Positions 9,171 through 17,020 of a DNA stretch of 64,000 nucleotides are shown in pieces. This DNA comes from Pseudoneobacillus sp042683745 (GTDB lineage Bacteria > Bacillota > Bacilli > Bacillales > Cytobacillaceae). The translations under genes and the position numbers were made by a program. The notes under the pieces were generated by a model. That model made no database searches. It saw only the letters and a list, made by a program, of their open reading frames with translations, and was not told where the DNA came from. Each line of letters starts with the position of its first letter. Position 1 is the first letter of the stretch. Location: NCBI RefSeq assembly GCF_042683745.1, contig NZ_JBHUJX010000008.1:434001-498000 (forward strand), given 5' to 3'.

Positions 9171-9830
9171 GTGAAAAAGGAATTTGCTGTAATTGGTTTA
9201 GGGCGCTTTGGTGGAAGTATTTGTCGGGCGCTTGCTGAACAAGGAATGGAAGTAATGGCCATTGATAATAACGAGGAACGTGTGAATCAATATGCTATGA
9301 TTGCCTCTCATGCAGTTGTAGGGGATACAACAGATGAAACGGTCTTGAAAAGTTTAGGAATTCGAAATTTTGATCATGTAATAGTTGCCATCGGTGATGA
9401 TATTCAATCAAGTATATTAACGACTCTGATTCTAAAAGAGTTAGGTGTGAAGAATATTACCGTAAAAGCGCAAAATGATTATCATGAGAAGGTTCTTCTT
9501 AAAATTGGTGCTGATCATGTCGTCCACCCAGAAAGAGATATGGGAAGACGTATAGCACATAATATTGTCTCGAATAATGTTCTAGATTATTTAGAGCTTT
9601 CAGATGAACATAGTATTGTAGAAATTGTTGCTAGTAACAAATTAGATGGTCATTCATTAATTGATTTAGATATTCGCGCAAAGTATGGAATTAACATCGT
9701 AGCAATTAAACGAGGAGACGAGATACTTGTCTCTCCACAAGCAGGTGAAATCATTCTGCAAGGTGATATTCTTATTGTTATTGGTGCAGATGCAGATATT
9801 AATCGATTTGAAAAAAAGGTCATCCAATAA
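9171..9830 (+). CDS. ktrC: Potassium channel gating subunit KtrC (RCK/TrkA family)
   Basis: Cytoplasmic regulatory ring protein of a Ktr potassium transporter, 219 residues. The N-terminal RCK_N Rossmann domain starts with GLGRFGGSICRAL (nucleotide-binding glycines) and the acidic residue ending strand 2 is in MAIDNNEERV. The RCK_C domain is near 135-215. In B. subtilis KtrC pairs with the KtrD channel and is inhibited by c-di-AMP binding in RCK_C. GTG at 9171 is the chosen start because GGAGG lies at 9158-9162; an ATG at 9153 would lie upstream of that site. No channel subunit gene is adjacent, as also in B. subtilis. Confidence 0.92.
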   Translation: MKKEFAVIGLGRFGGSICRALAEQGMEVMAIDNNEERVNQYAMIASHAVVGDTTDETVLKSLGIRNFDHVIVAIGDDIQSSILTTLILKELGVKNITVKAQNDYHEKVLLKIGADHVVHPERDMGRRIAHNIVSNNVLDYLELSDEHSIVEIVASNKLDGHSLIDLDIRAKYGINIVAIKRGDEILVSPQAGEIILQGDILIVIGADADINRFEKKVIQ

Positions 9831-9854
9831 TCTAGTGTTGAATGAACTAAATTG

Positions 9855-9893
9855 AAAAAAGGATACTGTGCTCATACATATGTATCCTTTTTT
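9855..9893. terminator. Bidirectional terminator between ktrC and cwlJ
   Basis: Stem AAAAAAGGATAC / GTATCCTTTTTT (9855-9866 with 9882-9893), with T runs on both strands. It serves the convergent genes ktrC (+) and cwlJ (-). Confidence 0.85.
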
Positions 9894-9899
9894 TATGCC

Positions 9900-10331
9900 T
9901 TAAACAAACGTATTATAAACGCTTGCACATTCTTCACCAGTTGGTTCGTAGAAACAGTGAAGTTTGAAACGTCCAACATGGGGTTGATTATACCATGTTG
10001 GTGGACAATCCCCTGCTGGTCTAAAATACCAAAGACTGAATTTGGCAGGCCATATTCTTTCGCCTCTAATCGCTCTACGGGCCAATCGTTTCTCATTTTC
10101 TCTTGCACGTTGGTAGAAATATCCTTTCGTAACGGCCTCAAAGGCATGTTCTTGATGAATCATTTGCGGGATGGTTCGAAGCCCTTTAAAATCGGAACAA
10201 TTAGCTCTGAGTCGATTTATGCCAACATTTCCTACCATCAGCATACCTTGGTTACCTTCTGCTTCTGCTTCTGCTCTAAGTAATCTTGCTAACATATCTA
10301 TATCTGACGCGTTAGCCTTTACAATTGCCAT
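9900..10331 (-). CDS. cwlJ: Spore cortex-lytic enzyme CwlJ
   Basis: Cell-wall hydrolase of the spore coat that degrades cortex peptidoglycan during germination. In B. subtilis it is activated by calcium-dipicolinate. It has 143 residues, the normal CwlJ length, and consists of one Hydrolase_2 (SleB-type) catalytic domain without the peptidoglycan-binding domain of SleB. Family blocks seen: ARLLRAEAEAEGNQGMLMVGN with the catalytic Glu, FKGLRTIPQMI, and KFSLWYFRPAGDCPPTWYN. There is no signal peptide, as expected for CwlJ made in the mother cell. Ribosome site GGGGTGAT precedes the ATG. No gerQ gene is seen next to it. Confidence 0.94.
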   Translation of the reverse strand: MAIVKANASDIDMLARLLRAEAEAEGNQGMLMVGNVGINRLRANCSDFKGLRTIPQMIHQEHAFEAVTKGYFYQRARENEKRLARRAIRGERIWPAKFSLWYFRPAGDCPPTWYNQPHVGRFKLHCFYEPTGEECASVYNTFV

Positions 10332-10395
10332 GACATCACCCCAGTATTTTATGTATTATCATATTGAGATGTATTCGTATTGGTGAATGACAAAA

Positions 10396-10428
10396 AGAAG
10401 AACCTGGAATTTTGATCCAGGTTCTTCT
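10396..10428 (-). terminator. Terminator downstream of rnjA
   Basis: Perfect 13-bp stem AGAAGAACCTGGA / TCCAGGTTCTTCT (10396-10408 with 10416-10428). On the minus strand it is followed by TTTTTG, so it ends rnjA transcripts after they have run through repeat copy 2. Confidence 0.75.
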
Positions 10429-10431
10429 GAT

Positions 10432-10611
10432 GTCCAGCGCAAGCGTCCTAGCCCCGAAGTACAGGATGTACAAGTGTCGACAATGCGACAGGACGTCGCG
10501 CTCTTGTCGACCTCGAGTTCAAATGTTCGCCACCCAAAAAGTAAAAGAACGACTTTCTGGGTGGCGAAGCATTTGCTTGTGGGGGCTGTTCAAGGCGCTT
10601 CCGCTATTCTA
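10432..10611 (+). repeat. Dispersed intergenic repeat, copy 2 (full form)
   Basis: Full-length copy with the 5' block (CCTAGCCCCGAAGTACAGGATGTAC, interrupted GTCGAC pairs) and the central hairpin CGCCACCC / GGGTGGCG. The loop matches the conserved CAAAGAACG except for one base. The outer stem is AGCCCC / GGGGCT. Its 3' end abuts the TAA stop codon of rnjA, which runs the other way, so in the rnjA mRNA the complement of the element is the first part of the 3' untranslated region. Confidence 0.9.
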
Positions 10612-12282
10612 TTATACTTCCATTATAATTGGAAGGATCATTGGGCGACGCTTTGTTTTTTCGTAGAGGAATGGAGCTAAAGTATCTGTGATTTCGTTTT
10701 TGATTTCTGACCATTGTGTCGTTTTTCGATCTGCAATGATCTTATTTAAATGTTTCGATATTAAATTTTGTGCTTCATTGATTAAATCACCGGATTCTCT
10801 CATATAAACAAATCCCCGTGAAATAATATCAGGTCCTGATGCAATTTTTGATTCTTTCATATTAATGCTGACAACCACTACAACTAAACCTTCTTCTGAA
10901 AGAATACGTCTGTCACGTAGGACGATATTTCCAATATCACCAATTCCACTTCCATCGATATAAACTACGCCAGACGGAATTTTACCTGCAATTTGAGCTG
11001 AATCTTCAGATAGAGCTAATACCTCACCATTATCCATAATAAAACAGTTTTCTTCGGATACACCACAATCAACGGCTAATTTAGCATGCATTTTTTGCAT
11101 GCGATATTCGCCATGTATCGGCATAAAGAATTTTGGTCTAATAAGTCTTAACATTAGTTTTTGCTCTTCTTGTCCACCATGTCCTGAAGTATGAATATTG
11201 CTTAGTGGTCCATGAATAACTTCTGCTCCAGCTTTATATAGCATATTAATCGTACGGCTAACACTTATCGTATTTCCCGGAATCGGCGATGAAGAAAAGA
11301 CAACGGTATCACCAGGAATAATTTGTATTTGACGGTGTGTACCATTGGCAATACGAGAAAGTGCTGCCATCGTTTCACCTTGGCTTCCTGTACAAAGGAT
11401 GGTTACTTGGTTTGCTGGTAACCGATTAAGCTGATGTACGTCGATAAATGTATCCTTAGGTGCAATAATATATCCTAAATCTTGTCCAATGTTGATTGCA
11501 GCTTCCATGCTTCTTCCAAAGACTGCAATCTTTCTTCCGTTTTGAACAGCTGCTTCGACTACTTGTTGTAAGCGGTGAATATTTGAAGCAAAAGTAGCGA
11601 ATATTACTCGCCCTTCTACTTTACGAAAAATATCTTGAATACTTTCTCCTACACGACGTTCTGACATGGTAAAGTTAGGAATTTCACTATTCGTGCTGTC
11701 TGAAAGGAGACAAAGAACTCCATCCTTACCTATTTCAGCCATTTTCGTTAAATTTGCAGGTTCACCGACAGGAGTGAAATCAAATTTAAAATCACCAGTA
11801 TGAACAATTTGTCCATTTGGAGTTTTTACGACAATTCCATAAGAATCAGGAATACTGTGAGTCGTTCTAAAAAAGGAAACAGATGTTTTTCTAAACTTAA
11901 TAATATCTTCTTCTTTTATTTCGATTAGTTTCGCATTTCTTAAAAGGCCATGCTCTTCAAGTTTGTTTCGAATAAAGCCTAACGCTAGTTTGCCGCCATA
12001 AATAGGGATATTAATTTCTCTTAACAAATAAGGAATTCCACCGATATGGTCTTCATGGCCATGTGTTACGAATAACCCTTTAATTTTTTCTTCGTTTTTT
12101 ACTAAGTAGGAGTAATCAGGAATAACATAATCGATTCCTAAAAGTTCATCCTCGGGAAATTTAATTCCAGCATCAATGATAATAATTTCATCTTGGAATT
12201 GGACCGCATAGGTGTTTTTCCCGATTTCGCCAAGGCCTCCTAATGCAAATACCGCTGTTTGGTCATTTTTAACAAATTTCAT
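10612..12282 (-). CDS. rnjA: Ribonuclease J1
   Basis: Essential 5'-3' exo- and endoribonuclease for mRNA decay and rRNA maturation. It has 556 residues, against 555 in B. subtilis. The metallo-beta-lactamase domain carries the zinc motif H74-G-H76-E-D78-H79 in FVTHGHEDHIGG, and further metal ligands in VHTGDFKFD. The beta-CASP domain is in the middle (SDSTNSE, GRSMEAA, CTGSQGE), then HTSGHGGQEE and the C-terminal domain ending RRPMILPIIMEV. The start ATG has GGAG upstream. It follows rpoY with a 3-base gap (RpoY stop to RnjA ATG), the conserved Bacillus ykzG-rnjA operon. Confidence 0.96.
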   Translation of the reverse strand: MKFVKNDQTAVFALGGLGEIGKNTYAVQFQDEIIIIDAGIKFPEDELLGIDYVIPDYSYLVKNEEKIKGLFVTHGHEDHIGGIPYLLREINIPIYGGKLALGFIRNKLEEHGLLRNAKLIEIKEEDIIKFRKTSVSFFRTTHSIPDSYGIVVKTPNGQIVHTGDFKFDFTPVGEPANLTKMAEIGKDGVLCLLSDSTNSEIPNFTMSERRVGESIQDIFRKVEGRVIFATFASNIHRLQQVVEAAVQNGRKIAVFGRSMEAAINIGQDLGYIIAPKDTFIDVHQLNRLPANQVTILCTGSQGETMAALSRIANGTHRQIQIIPGDTVVFSSSPIPGNTISVSRTINMLYKAGAEVIHGPLSNIHTSGHGGQEEQKLMLRLIRPKFFMPIHGEYRMQKMHAKLAVDCGVSEENCFIMDNGEVLALSEDSAQIAGKIPSGVVYIDGSGIGDIGNIVLRDRRILSEEGLVVVVVSINMKESKIASGPDIISRGFVYMRESGDLINEAQNLISKHLNKIIADRKTTQWSEIKNEITDTLAPFLYEKTKRRPMILPIIMEV

Positions 12283-12285
12283 AAA

Positions 12286-12501
12286 TTATCCTATCTCCAA
12301 TACTTTAAAATCTTCATTTTGTTTTTCGTATTCTAAATAAGCACCTTTAACCGCTTCGACAAATTCAATATTATACCCACGATCTGCTAATTTGATGCGC
12401 ACGTCTTTTTGGGAATCTCCCTCAACATAAAGAATTTTTGTGTTTTCACGTACGGGCACCTGTGTTATTGACTCTTGAAAATATACTTTAAAAATCATCA
12501 T
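12286..12501 (-). CDS. rpoY: RNA polymerase epsilon subunit RpoY
   Basis: Small auxiliary subunit of Firmicute RNA polymerase (formerly YkzG, DUF1447), about 70 residues. The typical N-terminus MIFKVYFQES and the middle RIKLADRGYNIEFVEAV are visible. There are two adjacent ATG codons. AGGAGCGAAA fits either, and the second (at 12498) has the better spacing and matches the family N-terminus. It is the first gene of the rpoY-rnjA operon. A TATAAT-like box lies ~35 bases before the ATG on the minus strand. Confidence 0.93.
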   Translation of the reverse strand: MMIFKVYFQESITQVPVRENTKILYVEGDSQKDVRIKLADRGYNIEFVEAVKGAYLEYEKQNEDFKVLEIG

Positions 12502-12635
12502 TTTCGCTCCTTACTCCATATAAACTTTTTCTATTATATAAAAAATTAGCATTTATTTCATGTGTTTTCTATTTTTTGAACCGATTACTCATTTTGCCTA
12601 AAAAATTTATATTGTTTAAATTTACAATAAGGAAG

Positions 12636-12661
12636 GAGCCCTTCGCAAGTTTGAAGGGCTC
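12636..12661. other. Isolated 9-bp hairpin beside repeat copy 3
   Basis: GAGCCCTTC / GAAGGGCTC (12636-12644 with 12653-12661). It lies 5' of repeat copy 3 with no gene reading into it on the plus strand. It may be part of the repeat insertion or a terminator for minus-strand transcription arriving from the micro-ORF side. There is no clear T run on the plus strand. Confidence 0.4.
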
Positions 12662-12663
12662 AT

Positions 12664-12856
12664 CTTCGAAAATTGTCCAGCTATGGCGGCTAGCTCCGAT
12701 GTACAGGATGTACAAGTGTCGACAAAGCGACAGGACGACGCGTTCTTGTCGACCTCGAGGTCATGAGCCAATCACTATAAGAAGGCAAAGAACTCCTTCT
12801 GCCAGTGCTCGTCTCTTGCTTGTCGGGGCTCTAGCAAGTCGCCTCCGCTTTTCTTA
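12664..12856 (+). repeat. Dispersed intergenic repeat, copy 3 (hairpin arms fully replaced)
   Basis: The 5' block and 3' end match the other copies, but the arms of the central hairpin are unrelated in sequence. They pair GAGC / GCTC, CACT / AGTG and AGAAGG / CCTTCT, and keep the AAAGAAC loop. The 3' end CTTTTCTTA supplies, on the minus strand, the TAA stop of a small reading frame (12854-12925). Confidence 0.85.
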
Positions 12857-12925
12857 TGCAATTGTTTTTTTACGTAATAATTCTTTCCACTGTTTTAAAA
12901 GCTTTTCTCTTAGCTTCTTTAACAT
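12854..12925 (-). CDS. Possible 23-residue basic micro-protein
   Basis: Reading frame for MLKKLREKLLKQWKELLRKK followed by TIA. It is very basic (Lys/Arg) with leucines spaced as in an amphipathic helix, so it could bind membrane or nucleic acid. AAGGAG lies 10 bases before the ATG, and a plausible promoter lies just upstream on the same strand. Its stop codon falls exactly at the end of repeat copy 3, as happens for several real genes here. I do not recognise the family. A chance frame is possible because the repeat end itself carries TAA. Confidence 0.4.
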   Translation of the reverse strand: MLKKLREKLLKQWKELLRKKTIA

Positions 12926-12948
12926 GGTGGATCATCTCCTTACTTCTT

Positions 12949-12976
12949 ATTTTAAACAATCCTTGTCCAATGTAAA
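12949..12976 (-). promoter_or_regulatory. Candidate sigma-A promoter for the micro-ORF
   Basis: On the minus strand TTTACA (12976-12971), a 16-base spacer and TAAAAT (12954-12949). Transcription would begin just before the AAGGAG site of the micro-ORF. The spacing is one base short of ideal. Confidence 0.35.
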
Positions 12977-13171
12977 GAAGGGGAGGCTATTTAATTGAAA
13001 ATTGTACGAATCTGCCTTCTCTCTCTAATATTATATGATAAATTATAAGATCTTTTCATAAAGAAACATGGAATTTTATGGGATTTTAATATTTTTCCTC
13101 TATAAGTTGATTGAAATAGCAATTCATCTACATGTTTGGTAAAGTAAGAAATATGGGTTGGGGGGATAGGT

Positions 13172-14071
13172 TTGGGAAAGTTGTATGGTAGTCTTCTAAC
13201 ATTAAGTCTCATTTGGGGCACATCATTTTTGTTTATAAAAATTTTATTAGAAGAACTGTCCCCTGCTGCAGTTGTATTTGGTAGATGTTTCTTTGGGACA
13301 GTTACTTTGATTATTATTGCTTTTATACGAAAAGATCAAATTTTGAAAAAAAATCTTCCATGGGGATTTATTTTACTAGTAGCTTTAACTAATAATGTCT
13401 TACCTTGGTTTTTTATTTCTTCAGGTGAAACAAGTATTTCTTCAAGTTTAGCTTCTATTTTGAACGCAACTACACCAATATGGACTTTAATTATTGGATT
13501 TCTTTTTTTTGGGAATGTTTTGAAGAAGAATCAATGGTTTGGAATTTTTATTGGATTTATGGGTATCTTTCTATTATCTGATTTTAGTTTAAGCGATTTT
13601 AATAAAAGTCATATGACAGGTGTTATGTTTATGTCTGCTGCAGCCTTTTGTTACGGAGTGGCTTCACAGATGACAAAGAGGTACTTAGTAGATTTATCGA
13701 TCATGCAAATTTCTTTTTACACTTTATTTATTTCTTCAATTATTAGTTTTTTCTTAATGATGATCACCTCACCTAAATCGGTTACAGGTTTTACTAATTA
13801 CGAAAATATCCTTCTATTACTCGGTTTAGGAGCTTTAGGATCCGGGGTTGCATATCTCTTATATTATTATATGGTTACGAAAGGAAGTCCGGAATTCGCT
13901 TCATTTGTTACATATCTTGCCCCAGTTTCTGCGATTATGTGGGGGGCATTATTATTGAATGAAGCGATTCACTCTTCAATGGTTATCGGTCTTATTATCA
14001 TCTTTTCTGGCGTATTTATTTCATCTAAACGAACAAGAGCGGATAAAAATACGGAAAAACCTGCTGCATAG
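13172..14071 (+). CDS. DMT-superfamily permease (EamA family)
   Basis: Inner-membrane transporter of the drug/metabolite superfamily, 299 residues, with about ten hydrophobic helices arranged as two EamA repeats (residues ~5-135 and ~148-285). Typical features are SLIWGTSFLFIKI in helix 1, the end of repeat 1 at GIFLLSDFSL, and LAPVSAIMWGALLLNEAI near helix 9. The start is TTG at 13172 with GGGGGGAT in front. The substrate is not predictable; amino-acid or metabolite export is common. It stands alone between the rpoY-rnjA operon and def, where B. subtilis has ykrA, so it is probably a lineage-specific insertion. Confidence 0.87.
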   Translation: MGKLYGSLLTLSLIWGTSFLFIKILLEELSPAAVVFGRCFFGTVTLIIIAFIRKDQILKKNLPWGFILLVALTNNVLPWFFISSGETSISSSLASILNATTPIWTLIIGFLFFGNVLKKNQWFGIFIGFMGIFLLSDFSLSDFNKSHMTGVMFMSAAAFCYGVASQMTKRYLVDLSIMQISFYTLFISSIISFFLMMITSPKSVTGFTNYENILLLLGLGALGSGVAYLLYYYMVTKGSPEFASFVTYLAPVSAIMWGALLLNEAIHSSMVIGLIIIFSGVFISSKRTRADKNTEKPAA

Positions 14072-14094
14072 GCATTACGAAGTAGAAAGTAAAA

Positions 14095-14127
14095 AATGGT
14101 TGACCCTACTTTAGAGGGTCAACCATT
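14095..14127 (-). terminator. Terminator between the convergent permease and def genes
   Basis: Perfect 13-bp stem AATGGTTGACCCT / AGGGTCAACCATT (14095-14107 with 14115-14127). On the minus strand it is followed by TTTTTTAC, so it mainly serves def, whose stop codon touches it. Confidence 0.85.
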
Positions 14128-14680
14128 ATCTTTGAATAGGGATAGCATTTTCGATTTTTTTATAAGGATCTAATTTATCAATATGATCAAAAAACATAAT
14201 CCCATTCAAATGGTCAATTTCATGTTGAAATACGATAGCTGGGAGCCCTTTTAAACGTAGTTTGACTTCATTTCCATCTGCATCAAATCCTTTTACTGTC
14301 ACTCTTGAGAAACGTGGAACATAACCAGGAATGGATTCATCAACAGAAAGACATCCTTCACCAGATGTTAAATAAGATTGTTCAACAGAGTGACTGATAA
14401 TTTTTGGATTCATAAGAGCATGACTGTAAAGATTTCCTTTGGAATCCTCAACATGTACGGCAATCATTCGTTTTGACACATTAATTTGTGGTGCTGCAAG
14501 TCCAATCCCGGGTCTTAAGCCGTATGTAATGGAAATTTCGAGATCCTGACTATTTTTTACATATTCTAATAAGCTTTGTAGTATTTGTTTGTCTTCTTGT
14601 GAGGCAGGAAGTTCTACCTCTTTAGCTATTTTCCGTAAAGTTGGATGTCCATCACGAATAATATCCTTCATAGTAATCAT
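14126..14680 (-). CDS. def: Peptide deformylase (DefB/YkrB type)
   Basis: Metalloenzyme that removes the N-formyl group from nascent proteins. It has 184 residues, equal to B. subtilis YkrB. All three signature motifs are present: GIGLAAPQ, EGCLS (metal-binding Cys) and QHEIDHLNG (two metal-binding His and the catalytic Glu). The N-terminal extension and the insertion between motifs 1 and 2 are typical of Gram-positive type II enzymes. AGGAGTGA lies before the ATG. It is transcribed alone and is convergent with the permease and divergent from ykyA. Confidence 0.95.
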   Translation of the reverse strand: MITMKDIIRDGHPTLRKIAKEVELPASQEDKQILQSLLEYVKNSQDLEISITYGLRPGIGLAAPQINVSKRMIAVHVEDSKGNLYSHALMNPKIISHSVEQSYLTSGEGCLSVDESIPGYVPRFSRVTVKGFDADGNEVKLRLKGLPAIVFQHEIDHLNGIMFFDHIDKLDPYKKIENAIPIQR

Positions 14681-14805
14681 TTTGCTGTCACTCCTGATCG
14701 AAACTTTCTTAATTTAGTATATGATAAGTCTATCAGAGATTATAAAAAATGTTAATATTGTTGTTATTGATATCGAAATAATTGCTTTTTAGGAGGGGAG
14801 ATAAG

Positions 14806-15480
14806 GTGTTAAGAAGAAAAGGTCATATGTTCATTGCTCTTATTACAATATGTATTTTATTCAGTTTGGGAGGTTGTTTAAATCAGAAAACAGCTCTGGA
14901 AAAAATGTATGAGGTCATGGAAAAAGTAGTAAAGGCTGAAAACACATTTGAGGATCAGCAAGATCCGTTAGTCCGTGTAGAACAGGAAGAAAAAGAACTT
15001 TACGATCAGATAATTACACTTGGTATGAAGGAATATGATCAAATTGTAAAGCGTGCTGACAAGGCCCTATTACTTGTTGATGAAAGAGAAAAATTAATGA
15101 AACTGGAAACAGAGAGTATCGAAAAGTCTAAAGAACAATTTAAAGAGCTATACTCTTTAATTAAAGAATTAGATGATGAGAAAATGAAAAAGGATGCAAA
15201 TCATTTATATACGATTATGATGGACCGATATGAAATCCATCATGAGCTGGAACAATCTTATACTAAAGCTTTAGAATATGATAAGGAACTATATAATCTA
15301 TTTAAAAGAAAAGATCTAACTCTTGAACAGGTAGAAAATCAAATTAATCAAATTAATCAAACCTATGAGGAAATATACAAAATTAATGATCGTTTTAATA
15401 ATCAAACACAAAAATATAATGATTTAAAATTAAAATTTTATAAAGAAGCTGGATTTAACATTGTTAATATGGAGAAATAA
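14806..15480 (+). CDS. ykyA: YkyA-type cell-wall-binding lipoprotein
   Basis: Secreted lipoprotein of the YkyA (putative cell-wall binding lipoprotein, PF10368) family, 224 residues. The signal peptide ends at lipobox L-G-G-C in SLGGCLNQ. The mature part is almost entirely charged helix (long Glu/Lys runs such as EQEEKELYDQI), suggesting an extended coiled coil on the outer face of the membrane. The GTG start at 14806 has AGGAGGGG at 14791-14798; an upstream TTG at 14782 precedes that site and is rejected. It sits between def and pdhA as in B. subtilis. The role is unknown. Confidence 0.85.
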   Translation: MLRRKGHMFIALITICILFSLGGCLNQKTALEKMYEVMEKVVKAENTFEDQQDPLVRVEQEEKELYDQIITLGMKEYDQIVKRADKALLLVDEREKLMKLETESIEKSKEQFKELYSLIKELDDEKMKKDANHLYTIMMDRYEIHHELEQSYTKALEYDKELYNLFKRKDLTLEQVENQINQINQTYEEIYKINDRFNNQTQKYNDLKLKFYKEAGFNIVNMEK

Positions 15481-15481
15481 C

Positions 15482-15515
15482 AAAAAGGCAGATTGTAATC
15501 TGTCCTTTTTTTTGT
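15482..15515 (+). terminator. Terminator after ykyA
   Basis: Imperfect stem AAAAAGG-CAGATT / AATCTGTCCTTTTT with one bulged T, followed by a run of eight T. Confidence 0.8.
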
Positions 15516-15901
15516 ATCTATACAGTTGAAAAATGCAGATGATTTTATAATACAGTTTTTTCGATGATTATAATACAGTTCTAAAATTTTATAATTTAAT
15601 TTGTAATGCCTTTATAATGAAAAATAATAATACTTAGGAATTGACGAAGATAAAACGAGTGTTGTAAACTGAAAATTGTACTTTAAATTGTATTATTTTT
15701 TTATCAAAAAACATTAATACAGAATATGATGTGGTAAATTCAATGAAAATTGATTTATTATCATTTTCTGTGGAAAACTACTCAGAAAGTGTGGTTTCAG
15801 CGTTATCTGGCATGGGTTTTCTAATCATACTTGTTTTTGGGTAATCTAAACTTTGTAATAGTAGGTCGTATTTTTTTATAAGAAAGGAAGAGGTGACGAA
15901 A
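15516..15901 (+). promoter_or_regulatory. Long AT-rich leader of the pdh operon with repeated ATACAGTT boxes
   Basis: About 390 bases without a convincing gene before pdhA. ATACAGTT occurs three times (starting near 15520, 15550 and 15573), twice within the longer near-repeat GATGATT(TT)ATAATACAGTT. A TTGACG at about 15641 with TAAACT 18 bases later is a possible promoter. A 33-codon frame at 15743-15844 has no ribosome site. A regulator-binding role for the repeats is a guess. Confidence 0.4.
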
Positions 15902-17017
15902 ATGACTTCTCAAGTAAAAAAAGCATTTTTCGATTCAACAACTCAGTTCGAAAATGTAGAGAAACAATTTCAAACTGTACAAATTTTAAATGAAGAAGGC
16001 GAAATTGTTAATGAGGCTGCAATGCCAGATTTAAGCGATGAACAATTGCAAGAATTGATGAGCCGTATGGTTTATACACGCATTCTTGACCAAAGATCAA
16101 TTTCTTTAAATCGTCAAGGGCGTTTAGGTTTCTATGCTCCAACTGCAGGACAAGAAGCTTCACAATTAGCTTCCCATTTTGCTTTAGAAAAAGAAGATTT
16201 TATCTTACCTGGTTACCGTGATGTGCCACAAATGATTTGGCATGGTTTACCATTAGCTCAAGCTTTTTTATGGTCTAGAGGTCATTTCCAAGGAGGGAAT
16301 ATACCAGAGGGTGTAAATGCAATTGCTCCTCAAATCATTATCGGTGCTCAGTATATTCAAGCTGCTGGTGTTGCACTTGGAATGAAGAAACGTGGTAAAA
16401 AAGCTGTAGCGATTACGTATACAGGTGATGGTGGAGCATCTCAAGGTGATTTCTATGAAGGTATTAACTTTGCAGGTGCGTTTAAAGCTCCGGCAATCTT
16501 TATCGTTCAAAATAACCGTTTCGCTATTTCGACACCGGTGGAAAAGCAATCTGCGGCTAAAACAATAGCTCAAAAAGCAGTTGCCGCAGGTATCCCTGGT
16601 ATTCAAGTGGATGGTATGGATCCATTAGCTGTATATGCTGCTGTGAAAGTGGCTCGCGAGCGTGCGATAAATGGTGAAGGTCCAACGCTAATTGAAACAT
16701 TAACTTATCGCTATGGACCACATACGATGGCGGGTGATGATCCAACTCGTTATCGTACGGCTGATTTAGATAATGAATGGGAAAAGAAAGATCCACTAGT
16801 TCGTTTTAGAAAATTCTTAGAGAAAAAAGGTTTGTGGAGCGAAGAAAAGGAAAATGAAGTAATTGAAAAGGCGAAAGAAGATATTAAAGAAGCAATTGCT
16901 TTAGCGGATCAAGCTCCAAAGCAAAAAGTTACAGACTTAATTTCTATTATGCATGAAGAATTACCATATAACTTAAAAGAACAATATGAAATATATAAAG
17001 AAAAGGAGTCGAAGTAA
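15902..17017 (+). CDS. pdhA: Pyruvate dehydrogenase E1 alpha subunit
   Basis: Thiamine-diphosphate-dependent decarboxylase subunit of the pyruvate dehydrogenase complex, 371 residues as in B. subtilis. The thiamine-diphosphate/Mg motif starts at TYTGDGGASQGDFYEG and ends at IFIVQNN. The substrate-region motif RYGPHTMAGDDPTRYR carries the regulated-loop region found in E1 alpha. ATG at 15902 is preceded by GGAAGAGG; an in-frame GTG at 15893 lies within that site and is rejected. It is the first gene of pdhABCD, 3 bases from pdhB. Confidence 0.97.
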   Translation: MTSQVKKAFFDSTTQFENVEKQFQTVQILNEEGEIVNEAAMPDLSDEQLQELMSRMVYTRILDQRSISLNRQGRLGFYAPTAGQEASQLASHFALEKEDFILPGYRDVPQMIWHGLPLAQAFLWSRGHFQGGNIPEGVNAIAPQIIIGAQYIQAAGVALGMKKRGKKAVAITYTGDGGASQGDFYEGINFAGAFKAPAIFIVQNNRFAISTPVEKQSAAKTIAQKAVAAGIPGIQVDGMDPLAVYAAVKVARERAINGEGPTLIETLTYRYGPHTMAGDDPTRYRTADLDNEWEKKDPLVRFRKFLEKKGLWSEEKENEVIEKAKEDIKEAIALADQAPKQKVTDLISIMHEELPYNLKEQYEIYKEKESK

Positions 17018-17020
17018 GCC

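Noticed and set aside
10350..10376. Sigma-E type promoter before cwlJ (GAATA and CATA boxes, minus strand)
   Set aside because: The boxes are 18 bases apart, longer than usual sigma-E spacing, so the match may be chance.
10387..10680. Open frames running through repeat copy 2
   Set aside because: They cover the repeat and the end of rnjA, with Arg/Ser-rich translations that recur at the other copies. This is non-coding repeat read as protein.
12576..12998. 140-codon plus-strand frame through repeat copy 3
   Set aside because: It shares translated fragments with frames in other repeat copies and lacks a ribosome site. The sequence is explained by the repeat.
15743..15844. 33-codon frame MKIDLLSFSVENYSESVVSA... 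before pdhA
   Set aside because: No ribosome site and no sign of conservation. It could be a leader peptide, but the evidence is too thin to annotate.
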